Shown here piece by piece: positions 1 through 6,872 of a DNA stretch of 29,940 nucleotides; the stretch's first letter is position 1; each line of letters begins with the position of its first letter. The DNA is from Scatosoma sp045656625 (GTDB lineage Bacteria; Bacillota; Clostridia; Christensenellales; Borkfalkiaceae): positions 1-29,940 of the forward strand of contig JAZORL010000082.1 of NCBI GenBank assembly GCA_045656625.1. The letters are read 5' to 3'. A model generated the notes under the pieces. The model searched no databases. It had not been told where the DNA came from and was given only the letters and a program-made list of their open reading frames with translations. The position numbers and the translations under genes are program-made.

Positions 1-79
1 TCGCCTCGCGCCATTCGCACACCGCATCGAAAATCATTTTTCCGCCCAAAAAGGCAAGTTTCGCAACGGCGGTTTTGTG
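1..79 (-). CDS. Gene fragment running off the left edge, possibly MntP-like
   Basis: On the minus strand an open frame runs from about 79 off the left edge and reads TAVAKLAFLGGKMIFDAV, then CEWREA. Its G+C-rich codons match the host-like genes of the window and differ from the AT-rich gene beside it. The segment FLGGKMIFDAV resembles the third membrane helix of MntP (YebN) manganese exporters, where a FLGG-x-MI pattern lies about 75 residues into the protein. No suitable start or upstream half is present: an in-frame stop lies just upstream, inside the end of the GIY-YIG gene. It may therefore be a gene that lost its 5' part when that gene arrived. The MntP assignment rests on about 15 residues and is tentative. 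Confidence 0.35.
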
Positions 80-81
80 TA

Positions 82-924
82 TTAGTTTTTATTTAATCCA
101 AACTTACGTGTTAACAATACTTCCTTCCAATAAGTTTCACGAGAAATGATATAATCGCTACCGACATTCATATTGCAAATTTCAAGAACAGAATATTTGA
201 AATTATATTTATACTCATCTCCATATTTTTGCAGTAGAGTTTTTAGTTCTATATTGCCGCCGTGACCATCTTTTGAATAAGATTGCCATCTTTGCCAAAG
301 ACAATTATCTCCGTAAGCGCTACCAACATAGTGTTTGCCTGTTTTTTTATCGGTAATGAGGTAAATTCCTTTCACATTGGATAAGGCTGTTTTCCAAGAT
401 GTGATTTGATTGGAAACAATGCTTTTTAAGGTTTCATAAGAAATATTTGTGTTATCAAAGCCCTTAAAGTCTGAAATGCTTACTTTATTCCTTAAAATCT
501 CCGCTACCAACATTTCGGAAGGAGCAAGTCCTTTGCGGGGTTTTAATTCTAAATTTGGATAAGACTGACGAAACTCTTTTTTATACGAGATTAAAACTCT
601 TCCTATAAACTCCGTTTGTATACTTACAAGCTCGGATTCATATTTCCAACCGCTCCACGTATTTTCTTTAATAGGGGTGGGCTTTATAGGTAGAATTTTA
701 TAAACACCGCCAAACAGCCAAGTATCTTTTCCTGCGTATATCAAAGAAAGAACATATTTACGGGAAAAATTGCGTTGAGTTTGGCGTTCTTGCCAATCCT
801 GAAAGCCATCGATTAAAAATTTTTCGTAAGGTTCTAATTTATGATGTGCACCAATCGCAAAGTGGATTTTGTATTGTTTTAACTCTGATTTTTGAATACC
901 TAAAAGGTCTAAAAGTTTCAACAT
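82..924 (-). CDS. GIY-YIG nuclease-domain protein, AT-rich, probably acquired
   Basis: The 280-residue protein has a C-terminal GIY-YIG endonuclease domain: GIY at 186-188, YVG at 199-201, a candidate catalytic Arg at 212 and a candidate metal-binding Glu at 263 in SRETYWKE. The N-terminal 180 residues (FAIGAHHKLEPYEKFL, then LIYAGKDTWLFGGVYKI) resemble the front part of stand-alone GIY-YIG proteins annotated as putative nucleases. I cannot name that part. The DNA is clearly AT-rich: one 60-base row has 15 G+C, against 35 of 60 in metA. This points to recent transfer. It starts 29 bases after the metA stop with only a weak GGGGA ribosome site, so it may be read through from metYA. Its 3' end abuts a truncated host-like frame. 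Homing, restriction or repair roles are all possible. The domain is secure; the function is unknown. Confidence 0.8.
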   Translation of the reverse strand: MLKLLDLLGIQKSELKQYKIHFAIGAHHKLEPYEKFLIDGFQDWQERQTQRNFSRKYVLSLIYAGKDTWLFGGVYKILPIKPTPIKENTWSGWKYESELVSIQTEFIGRVLISYKKEFRQSYPNLELKPRKGLAPSEMLVAEILRNKVSISDFKGFDNTNISYETLKSIVSNQITSWKTALSNVKGIYLITDKKTGKHYVGSAYGDNCLWQRWQSYSKDGHGGNIELKTLLQKYGDEYKYNFKYSVLEICNMNVGSDYIISRETYWKEVLLTRKFGLNKN

Positions 925-937
925 TTTTATTTAATCC

Positions 938-954
938 CCAACCATGTACGCGTT
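938..954. repeat. 17-nt intergenic repeat, copy 1
   Basis: CCAACCATGTACGCGTT occurs here, between metA and the GIY-YIG gene, and again base for base at 5808-5824. A variant lies at 17506-17519. The last base overlaps the metA stop codon. Confidence 0.6.
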
Positions 955-1880
955 TATTCTCGTTCCTCGACCTTTTTAATGTCGTACGGCGTGCTTTGAT
1001 ATACAAAGTAATTGAGCCAGTTGGAAAAGAGCAAATGTGCGTGTCCGCGCCAAGAAACGATGGGGGGAAGCGTCGCATCGTCTTCGGGGAAATAGTTTTC
1101 GGGAATGGTAATCGGCTTGCCTTGCGAAAGGTCGCGAAGGTATTCGTTTTTCAAGGTATCCGCATCGTATTCCGAGTGCCCCGTGACGAAAATTTGCTTT
1201 CCGTTCTTCGTGGAAACCGCATAAACGCCCGTCTTATCGGACGAAGCGAGGATTTTCAAGTCCGCTACCTTTTCAATGTCCGAGCGCAACACGGTCGTGT
1301 GACGGGATTGCGGCACCATAAACATATCGTCAAAGCCACGGAAAAGAATGGACTGCTTATATTCCACACGGTGCGGGAACACGCCAAACATTTTCGATGC
1401 GACTTCCTGCTTTTGAATGCCGTAGTGATAGTAAAGCCCAGCCTGCGCCCCCCAACAAACGTGGAAGGTACTATGCACGTGGGTTTTGGTCCATTCCATA
1501 ATCTCGCAAAGCTCTTGCCAATATTCCACCTCTTCAAAGGGCATGTGTTCCACGGGTGCGCCCGTGATAATCATACCGTCGAATTTTTGGTCTTTGATAT
1601 CGTCAAACGTCTTATAAAAAGCAAGCAAATGCTCTTCCGCCACGTTCTTCGATTGGTGGGATTTCGTGTGAATAAGCTCCATTTCCACCTGCAAAGGGGT
1701 GTTGCCGAGAAGCCGCGCAAACTGCGTTTCCGTCTCGATCTTTTTCGGCATTAAATTCAGCACGAGAATACGCAAGGGACGAATGTCCTGCGTGATAGCG
1801 CGGTTTTCCGTCATTACGAAAATATTTTCGCTTTCTAACGTTTTGACCGCAGGTAAATTGTCGGGAATTTTAATAGGCAT
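954..1880 (-). CDS. metAA: Homoserine O-acetyltransferase (MetA family)
   Basis: This 308-residue protein has the normal length and motifs of the MetA family, which transfers an acyl group from acyl-CoA to the hydroxyl of L-homoserine in the cytoplasm, the first committed step of methionine synthesis. Cys142 (HVCWGAQ) is the expected nucleophile. His235 and Glu237 (GHSEYD) complete the catalytic set. Residue 111, in GAPVEHM, is Glu; in this family Glu111 goes with acetyl-CoA use, and Gly at this position with succinyl-CoA. O-acetylhomoserine is thus the likely product, which is what the neighbouring MetY uses. The start has AAGGTG five bases upstream. It follows metY on the same strand after a 55-base gap holding a strong hairpin. 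Family certain; acyl donor inferred from one residue plus context. Confidence 0.95.
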   Translation of the reverse strand: MPIKIPDNLPAVKTLESENIFVMTENRAITQDIRPLRILVLNLMPKKIETETQFARLLGNTPLQVEMELIHTKSHQSKNVAEEHLLAFYKTFDDIKDQKFDGMIITGAPVEHMPFEEVEYWQELCEIMEWTKTHVHSTFHVCWGAQAGLYYHYGIQKQEVASKMFGVFPHRVEYKQSILFRGFDDMFMVPQSRHTTVLRSDIEKVADLKILASSDKTGVYAVSTKNGKQIFVTGHSEYDADTLKNEYLRDLSQGKPITIPENYFPEDDATLPPIVSWRGHAHLLFSNWLNYFVYQSTPYDIKKVEERE

Positions 1881-1893
1881 AGTTCACCTTTTG

Positions 1894-1919
1894 CGCTCGC
1901 AAACAGCGAGCGTTTTTTT
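1894..1919 (+). terminator. Intrinsic terminator facing against metY-metA
   Basis: On the plus strand CGCTCGC (1894-1900), loop AAACA and GCGAGCG (1906-1912) are followed by seven T (1913-1919), the full form of an intrinsic terminator. Both flanking genes run on the minus strand, so it would stop antisense transcription leaving metA toward metY. In the sense metYA message the same stem forms just before the metA ribosome binding site, without a downstream U tract. Confidence 0.6.
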
Positions 1920-1935
1920 ATTTTAGAAACGCTGA

Positions 1936-3225
1936 TTAAAGCGTGTTGAGCGCTTGCTCGATGTCGGCAATCAAATCTTGATAATTTTCGATACCGCAGG
2001 AAAGGCGCACAAGATCGCCGGGTACGCCGGCTGCGATGAGTTCTTCTTCGTTCATTTGACGATGGGTTGCGCTTGCAGGGTGCAAACAGCAGCTACGTGC
2101 GTCCGCAACGTGCGTTTCAATCGCAATGATTTTGAGCGCTTTCATGAATTTTTCTGCTGCCGCTCTGCCACCTTTTACGCCAAAGCTAACAACGCCGCAC
2201 GTGCCTTTCGGCATATACTTTTGCGCCAAATCATAGTATTTATTCGATGCAAGACCAGGGTAGTTTACCCAGCTAATTTTGTCGTTGCTTTCCAAGTATT
2301 CGGCAACCTTTTGTCCGTTCAAGCAATGGCGTTCCATTCTCACGTGCAAGCTTTCCAAGCCAAGGTTGAGATAGAATGCGCTTTGAGGGGACTGCGTACA
2401 GCCGAAGTCACGCATAAGCTGTGCCGTCGCCTTGGTAATATACGCGCCGCCAAGCCCGAATTTTTCCGCATACGTGATGCCGTGATAGCTATCGTCGGGA
2501 GTGCAAAGCCCGGGGAATTTATCCGCGTGCGCGAGCCAGTCAAACTTGCCCGAATCCACGATGCAGCCGCCCACTGCTACGCCGTGACCGTCCATATACT
2601 TGGTGGTCGAATGGGTGACGATATCCGCGCCGAACTCAAAGGGACGGCAATTTACAGGAGTTGCGAAGGTGTTGTCGATAATCAAGGGTACGCCGTGTGC
2701 GTGCGCCGCTTTTGCGAACTTTTCAATGTCGAGTACGGTAAGAGCAGGGTTTGCAATCGTTTCGCCGAACACCGCTTTCGTGTTGGGCTTAAACGCCGCG
2801 TTGAGCTCTTCTTCCGTGCAATCGGGGGAAAGGAAAGTAAACTCAATCCCCATTTTCTTCATCGTCACGGCGAAAAGGTTGAACGTACCGCCGTAAATAG
2901 AGGACGAGGAAATGATATGATCGCCGCAAGTTGCGATATTGAAGATAGCAAAGAAATTCGCTGCCTGACCGGACGAGAGGAGCATGGCTGCGCTACCGCC
3001 TTCGAGTGCGCAAATTTTCGCCGCAACCGTATCGCAGGTGGGGTTTTGTAAACGGGAATAGAAATAACCGCTCGCTTCTAAATCGAAAAGCTTGCCCATA
3101 TCCTCGCTCGTAGCGTACTTAAACGTCGTGCTTTGTACGATAGGCACTTGACGGGGTTCGCCGTTTCCGGGGGTGTAGCCGCCCTGCACGCAGGTTGTTT
3201 CAATGCGGAGTTTTTTATCGTCCAT
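1936..3225 (-). CDS. metY: O-acetylhomoserine sulfhydrylase (MetY)
   Basis: The 429-residue protein is a Cys/Met-metabolism PLP enzyme of the O-acetylhomoserine aminocarboxypropyltransferase group, which makes homocysteine from O-acetylhomoserine and sulfide. The PLP lysine is Lys209 in STTKYMDGHG, with Asp184 (IIDNTFATP) expected to contact the pyridine nitrogen. YSRLQNPT at 56-63 and the SSGQAA segment at 84-89 are family landmarks. Length and the well-conserved N-terminal ETTCVQGGY favour MetY over the shorter cystathionine synthases and lyases, though that group is hard to separate by eye. The start has AAAGGAG seven bases upstream. It is the first gene of the metY-metA operon, and the Glu111 type of MetA fits its substrate. 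The leader of about 45 bases leaves no room for a SAM riboswitch or T-box. Confidence 0.93.
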   Translation of the reverse strand: MDDKKLRIETTCVQGGYTPGNGEPRQVPIVQSTTFKYATSEDMGKLFDLEASGYFYSRLQNPTCDTVAAKICALEGGSAAMLLSSGQAANFFAIFNIATCGDHIISSSSIYGGTFNLFAVTMKKMGIEFTFLSPDCTEEELNAAFKPNTKAVFGETIANPALTVLDIEKFAKAAHAHGVPLIIDNTFATPVNCRPFEFGADIVTHSTTKYMDGHGVAVGGCIVDSGKFDWLAHADKFPGLCTPDDSYHGITYAEKFGLGGAYITKATAQLMRDFGCTQSPQSAFYLNLGLESLHVRMERHCLNGQKVAEYLESNDKISWVNYPGLASNKYYDLAQKYMPKGTCGVVSFGVKGGRAAAEKFMKALKIIAIETHVADARSCCLHPASATHRQMNEEELIAAGVPGDLVRLSCGIENYQDLIADIEQALNTL

Positions 3226-3237
3226 AGTATTCTCCTT

Positions 3238-3253
3238 TCGCGCACAAGCGCGA
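3238..3253 (-). other. Hairpin in the metY leader
   Basis: In the metY message TCGCGC and GCGCGA pair perfectly around a four-base TTGT loop. The stem ends at the A-rich start of the GAAAGGAG ribosome site (about 3232-3239 on this strand). It could set the 5' end of the message or influence ribosome access; that role is inferred. Confidence 0.45.
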
Positions 3254-3276
3254 CTTTATAGATTTCATACGGAATT

Positions 3277-3305
3277 AGTATAACACTTGTGCCCGTATTC
3301 GTCAA
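3277..3305 (-). promoter_or_regulatory. metY-metA promoter
   Basis: Read on the minus strand: -35 TTGACG (3305-3300), 17-base spacer, -10 TATACT (3282-3277). Transcription should start near 3270, giving a leader of about 45 bases. Confidence 0.8.
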
Positions 3306-3310
3306 GTGTT
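3282..3310. promoter_or_regulatory. Inverted repeat over the metY promoter, candidate operator
   Basis: AACACTTG (3282-3289) and CAAGTGTT (3303-3310) are perfect 8-base inverted arms 13 bases apart. One arm touches the -10 and fills the adjoining spacer; the other covers most of the -35. This is the expected layout for a dimeric repressor controlling methionine or sulfur genes, but no regulator is encoded nearby. Confidence 0.5.
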
Positions 3311-3311
3311 T

Positions 3312-3341
3312 TTGCAGGTTTTGTCTTTGGATAGGGATAAA
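3312..3341 (+). promoter_or_regulatory. Weak candidate promoter for the opp operon
   Basis: TTGCAG (3312-3317) and GATAAA (3336-3341) are 18 bases apart upstream of the lipoprotein gene. A small hairpin (GGGAT, AAAA, ATCCC at 3334-3347) overlaps the -10. Neither hexamer is strong, and other choices exist in this AT-rich divergent spacer. Confidence 0.3.
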
Positions 3342-3369
3342 AATCCCATCAAGGCGCAAAATAAAAAGT

Positions 3370-5517
3370 ATGAATACAAAATTGCGTTTTTTCTCTTGGA
3401 TAGGGTGCGCAGTAGCGCCAATTTTGGGCTTTTCCGCTTGCAAAAAATCAAAAAACGAGCAAGTCTTTGAAGACGTAGTGTATCGTGAGAGCTACCGCTC
3501 GGTCTACGATGAAATCGGGCAAAAAGTGACGCTCGATATGGTCAGAGAGGGCTTGGATGGCAGGGCGTATGCGCTCGTGGACGATAAGGAATACGAGCTT
3601 GGTATGGACTTTTTGTCGATGGCTATGGTGTATAACGTCCAGCCGACGGCAAATTTCCCGACTCCGACTGCCGCCTACAACGAGTGGTGGCGCCTTTTTA
3701 TGCAGCGTTGGAATATGCTTGTCCCCGAAGCGCCGCTCTATTCCAATCAATATTACGATATCTACCATGCGAAAATAGACGAGCTAAAAACGAGCCCTTA
3801 TTGGAGCGTGACGGACGCCATTGTCGGCGCGAAAATTGTCAAGGGGGATAACTCGGTGATTTTGGGCAGCCACACCGAGCTTTCGGGCGCTTTCCGAAAT
3901 GCGGCGTTTGGGAAGTCCGCCGCTGGGGCGGCGGACCTTGCAATCCAAGCTTTAACGAGTGGTTATTCCACCGTGATTACGGACATGGGTGGCACGTATC
4001 AATGGGCGGATAGCAAAATTTTACCCTCGCACGATGAAACACTCCATGAGGACGGCACAAAAACCTTCACGCTTACAATCGCTGATAATCTCGTCTTTTC
4101 GGACGGTTCAAAAATCACGGCACAGGATTATCTGATGCCGTTGCTGGCAGGGAGTAGCAGAGTAATGAGAGAGGCGGGCGGCAGCGATGCGGCAGGTCTT
4201 GCGCTTGTCGGCTACGAGGCGTTCAATGCGAACACGGGCGAGGGGGAAATCACGCCCTTTTCCGGGGTGCGTTTGCTTGATGATTACACCTTTTCCGTGA
4301 CGGTAAAAAAGGAGTTTGCAAACTATTATTACGCCATTCGTTATGGTGAATTTTCGCCCGTTCCCAAAGCGTTGTATGGGGGCAGGTACGAGGTGAAGGA
4401 CGACGGTCAAGGCGCATATTTGGAAAAATCCTACTACGAAAAGACGACGAAAAACGGCGTTTCTTCTTACGTGATGGCGGACGTGATTAAGAGAAATTTA
4501 CGGAATTTGGATGAGGAGGATTTTCCTTATGCAGGGCCTTACGTTTTGGAAAAATACGATGCAAGCACGAGAACGGCTACTTTAAGGAGCAATCCAAAGT
4601 ATCTTGGCGATCATCGTGGAATCCCGTCCATTGAACGGATTTCGTACGTGAAAATTGTACCCGAAACCCAAATTGATCAATTGCGCCAAGGCAGAGTGGA
4701 CGTACTCGCTTCGGTGACAGGCGGTGAAGAAACTCGTGCCGCACTTGCGCTCGTGGACAACGTTCGGTTCAAGGAAACGCACTACGATCGCGCGGGGTAT
4801 GGCAAACTCGCTTTCCGTTGTGATTTTGGACCGACGCAGTTTGCGGAAGTGCGCAGGGCGATTATGCACACAATTGATCGAGACGAGTTTGCGCAAGTGT
4901 TTACGGGGGGCTACGGCACCGTCGTGCATGCGCCCTATCACGTTGGTTCGGAGGCGTATCTTGCCGTCAAGGACCGATTAAAGCTCAACGCCTATCCGTA
5001 TAGCGTCGAGGATGCGAAAGCGGAGCTTGAAAGGGGCGGCTGGGTATATAACGCGAAGGGCGAACCTTATCAAGAAGGGGTAGGTGTTCGGTATAAAAAA
5101 CTTTCGGGTTATGAAAAGACCTATAATAATCTCACGTTTGCGGCAATAGACAATAAATATAAAACGGTGAAGGTCAACGGTGAGTATTATATGCCGCTTG
5201 TGGTCAACTGGATGGGTACGCAACCCAATCCTGTCACCGATCAACTCATCACCGCTTGGCAAAACAATCCCAACGCAGGGGAGAAAATTGGGTTGTATAT
5301 CACGTATTCTTCGGGTGATATGAATACGGCGCTGTATGGTGAGTATGCGCAGATGCCTGCCTATGGTTTTACGCGCGCTCGCTTTGGCGCAGTAAACTTT
5401 GCCACAGGATTTACGGGTGCCGCCTACGACCAAGCTTTTTCTTGGACGCTTGACCCTGAAAAATATGATCATTATAGTATGAATTATTTGCGCGATTCTG
5501 CCGATTTTTACGAGTAA
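3370..5517 (+). CDS. Peptide-type ABC importer lipoprotein, family 5, with unusual domain order
   Basis: This 715-residue protein is the solute-binding lipoprotein of the importer that follows. It has a basic N terminus, a hydrophobic stretch and the lipobox FSAC with Cys24, so it should be lipid-anchored outside the membrane. The family 5 binding core starts near residue 162 (ILGSHTELSGAFRN) and includes the FTLTIADNLVFSDGSKITAQDYL signature at about 233-255. Residues 78-155, with RWNMLVPEAPLYSNQYYD and TDAIVGA, look like the segment that usually ends such proteins. The real C terminus (AFSWTLDPEKYDHYSMNYL) stops where that segment would begin. The layout looks circularly permuted or recombined. 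I chose ATG 3370 because it directly precedes the signal peptide; a longer frame from 3289 would run into the promoter region. The stop lies four bases before a repeat element. Confidence 0.88.
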   Translation: MNTKLRFFSWIGCAVAPILGFSACKKSKNEQVFEDVVYRESYRSVYDEIGQKVTLDMVREGLDGRAYALVDDKEYELGMDFLSMAMVYNVQPTANFPTPTAAYNEWWRLFMQRWNMLVPEAPLYSNQYYDIYHAKIDELKTSPYWSVTDAIVGAKIVKGDNSVILGSHTELSGAFRNAAFGKSAAGAADLAIQALTSGYSTVITDMGGTYQWADSKILPSHDETLHEDGTKTFTLTIADNLVFSDGSKITAQDYLMPLLAGSSRVMREAGGSDAAGLALVGYEAFNANTGEGEITPFSGVRLLDDYTFSVTVKKEFANYYYAIRYGEFSPVPKALYGGRYEVKDDGQGAYLEKSYYEKTTKNGVSSYVMADVIKRNLRNLDEEDFPYAGPYVLEKYDASTRTATLRSNPKYLGDHRGIPSIERISYVKIVPETQIDQLRQGRVDVLASVTGGEETRAALALVDNVRFKETHYDRAGYGKLAFRCDFGPTQFAEVRRAIMHTIDRDEFAQVFTGGYGTVVHAPYHVGSEAYLAVKDRLKLNAYPYSVEDAKAELERGGWVYNAKGEPYQEGVGVRYKKLSGYEKTYNNLTFAAIDNKYKTVKVNGEYYMPLVVNWMGTQPNPVTDQLITAWQNNPNAGEKIGLYITYSSGDMNTALYGEYAQMPAYGFTRARFGAVNFATGFTGAAYDQAFSWTLDPEKYDHYSMNYLRDSADFYE

Positions 5518-5520
5518 AAC

Positions 5521-5787
5521 GAAGAATCTGCTGCGAAATACGGCGTTGCGTCTCCGCGCACCTTGCTCGTTTACGGCAAGTAAACTCCCGTCGGTGTGCT
5601 CGCCGCGCCTTGTCTTTCTTGCATCTTGCTTCGTTTCGAGAACCTGCTGCGAAATACGGCGCCCATTTCCGTGCTTCTTGGTCACGTACGGCAAGTACGC
5701 TCCCTGCGAAGTACTCAATGTGCCCTGTCTTTCTTGCATCTTGCTTCGTTTCGAGAATCTGCTGCGAAATACGGCGCCCATTTCCGC
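5521..5787 (+). repeat. Dispersed intergenic repeat, locus 1: 2.3 tandem units of about 115 bp
   Basis: Unit A (5524-5639), unit B (5640-5754) and partial unit C (5755-5786) each begin with GAAYCTGCTGCGAAATACGG. Units A and B end in the same CTTGCATCTTGCTTCGTTTC stretch. Unit A shares its middle, including a TTTAC/GTAAA hairpin and the CCCGTCGG that follows, with the elements at 15894 and 22317. Hairpins lie at 5569-5585 (GTTTAC, loop GGCAA, GTAAAC) and 5685-5699 (CGTAC, loop GGCAA, GTACG). With the 17-nt repeat at 5808 it fills the 330-base gap between the binding-protein gene and oppB. I see no gene in the gap. Confidence 0.85.
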
Positions 5788-5807
5788 ACAACAAATAACA
5801 AAAATAG

Positions 5808-5824
5808 CCAACCATGTACGCGTT
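5808..5824. repeat. 17-nt intergenic repeat, copy 2
   Basis: CCAACCATGTACGCGTT, identical to 938-954, lies between the tandem repeat and the oppB ribosome binding site. Confidence 0.6.
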
Positions 5825-5847
5825 GAAATTGAAAAAGGAGGATAAAA

Positions 5848-6864
5848 ATGGGAAAATACGTCTTAAAACGGCTTGGATATATGCTTGTCGTACTGATGAT
5901 TTTATCCTTCTTGATTTTTGCGGTCTACAATATGTTGCCCGTAGATAAGGCGGCGGATATGGCGATGCAGGAAATCGCCGCAAACAAGCATTTGATTTAT
6001 GCCGAACGGTATCTCTATTGGCAAAGAAGATTGGGGCTTGACGGCAGTTTATTCACAAGATACTTGCGCTGGATTGGGCTTGTAAGCTTTTACGACGGCT
6101 CGTTTAACGGGCTTTTGCAGGGGAATTTGGGCGCTTCCGTCGTGTATGCAAAGCCGGTTGCGGCGGTGATTAAAGAGCCGTTTTTGAATACGATTTTTCT
6201 GAATTTTTTTGGGGCGTTGTTTGCGTTGGGGATTACCATTCCGTTGGGAATTTTTTGCGCACGGAAAAAGGGGAGTAAACGAGATGCGGCGGTGCAAATC
6301 GGTACGATTGTGGGATACAGTATGCCCACGTTTATCGTTGCGATTTTAGGAATTTGGCTCTTTGCGGTTCAATTCAATCTTTTTCCCGTATCGGGGATGA
6401 GTTCGGTAGGAAAAGATTTCGTAGGCTTTCGCGCTTTTTTGGATAAGCTATACCATTTTTCCTTGCCGCTCATTGTGATGACCTTTTGTTCGCTTGGCGG
6501 GATGACTCGCTACGTCCGAGCGGCGATGATTGACGCACTCTCGCTTGACTGTATTCGCACAGCGCGCGCCAAGGGCTTGAAGGAGCGGCTGGTTGTGCGT
6601 TCACACGCATGGAGAAACGCCCTTATTCCGATTGTTGCGCTTGTAATAGGCTGGTTTTTGGGGATATTTTCAGGCTCGATCATGATTGAAAATATCTTTG
6701 GGATTAACGGCATGGGGAAGGTATATTTCGATGCGTTAAGCGCAAACGACAACGAGGTCGTGCTTGCAATGCAGACCTTTTATATCGTGCTTGCGCTTGT
6801 GGGGAATTTGCTTGTCGACCTTGCTTATGGATTGGTCGACCCCCGTATTCGAGTGGGACAATAG
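5848..6864 (+). CDS. oppB: Oligopeptide-type ABC permease, OppB/DppB family
   Basis: The 338-residue membrane protein has the OppB layout. A first membrane helix spans about 8-29. An outer loop carries QGNLGASVVYAKPV (91-104), matching the usual GDLGxS-x(5)-PV pattern. Further helices lie near 115-137, 150-178, 203-225, 257-280 and 307-329. The cytoplasmic EAA coupling loop is at about 234-261 (RTARAKGLKERLVVRSHAWRNALIP), which contacts an ATPase subunit, and the ending GLVDPRIRVGQ is typical. A strong AAAAAGGAGG lies eight bases before the ATG. It forms the translocation pore with the OppC-type protein that starts eight bases downstream. Substrate is probably oligopeptides, but family 5 systems also carry nickel, sugars and other solutes. 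Confidence 0.93.
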   Translation: MGKYVLKRLGYMLVVLMILSFLIFAVYNMLPVDKAADMAMQEIAANKHLIYAERYLYWQRRLGLDGSLFTRYLRWIGLVSFYDGSFNGLLQGNLGASVVYAKPVAAVIKEPFLNTIFLNFFGALFALGITIPLGIFCARKKGSKRDAAVQIGTIVGYSMPTFIVAILGIWLFAVQFNLFPVSGMSSVGKDFVGFRAFLDKLYHFSLPLIVMTFCSLGGMTRYVRAAMIDALSLDCIRTARAKGLKERLVVRSHAWRNALIPIVALVIGWFLGIFSGSIMIENIFGINGMGKVYFDALSANDNEVVLAMQTFYIVLALVGNLLVDLAYGLVDPRIRVGQ

Positions 6865-6872
6865 GTGAGAGA

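Noticed and set aside
846..1754. 302-codon plus-strand frame opposite metA
   Set aside because: Shadow of metA, rich in Arg, His and Phe, no family resemblance and no ribosome site.
1954..3051. 365-codon plus-strand frame opposite metY
   Set aside because: Antisense shadow of a clear PLP enzyme with composition typical of reversed coding DNA.
3226..3300. SAM riboswitch or T-box before metY
   Set aside because: The predicted leader is about 45 bases with one small hairpin; no conserved riboswitch core.
3289..3369. Upstream extension of the lipoprotein start
   Set aside because: It would put 27 residues before a clean signal peptide and run into the metY promoter region.
5521..5787. CRISPR-like array
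   Set aside because: Units are about 115 bp, directly tandem, with no short repeat-spacer alternation and no cas genes.
4978..5983. Overlapping minus-strand frames of 277 and 190 codons across the end of the lipoprotein gene and the tandem repeat
   Set aside because: They arise from the repeat units being open on the minus strand; no start signal or domain, and they overlap two real genes.
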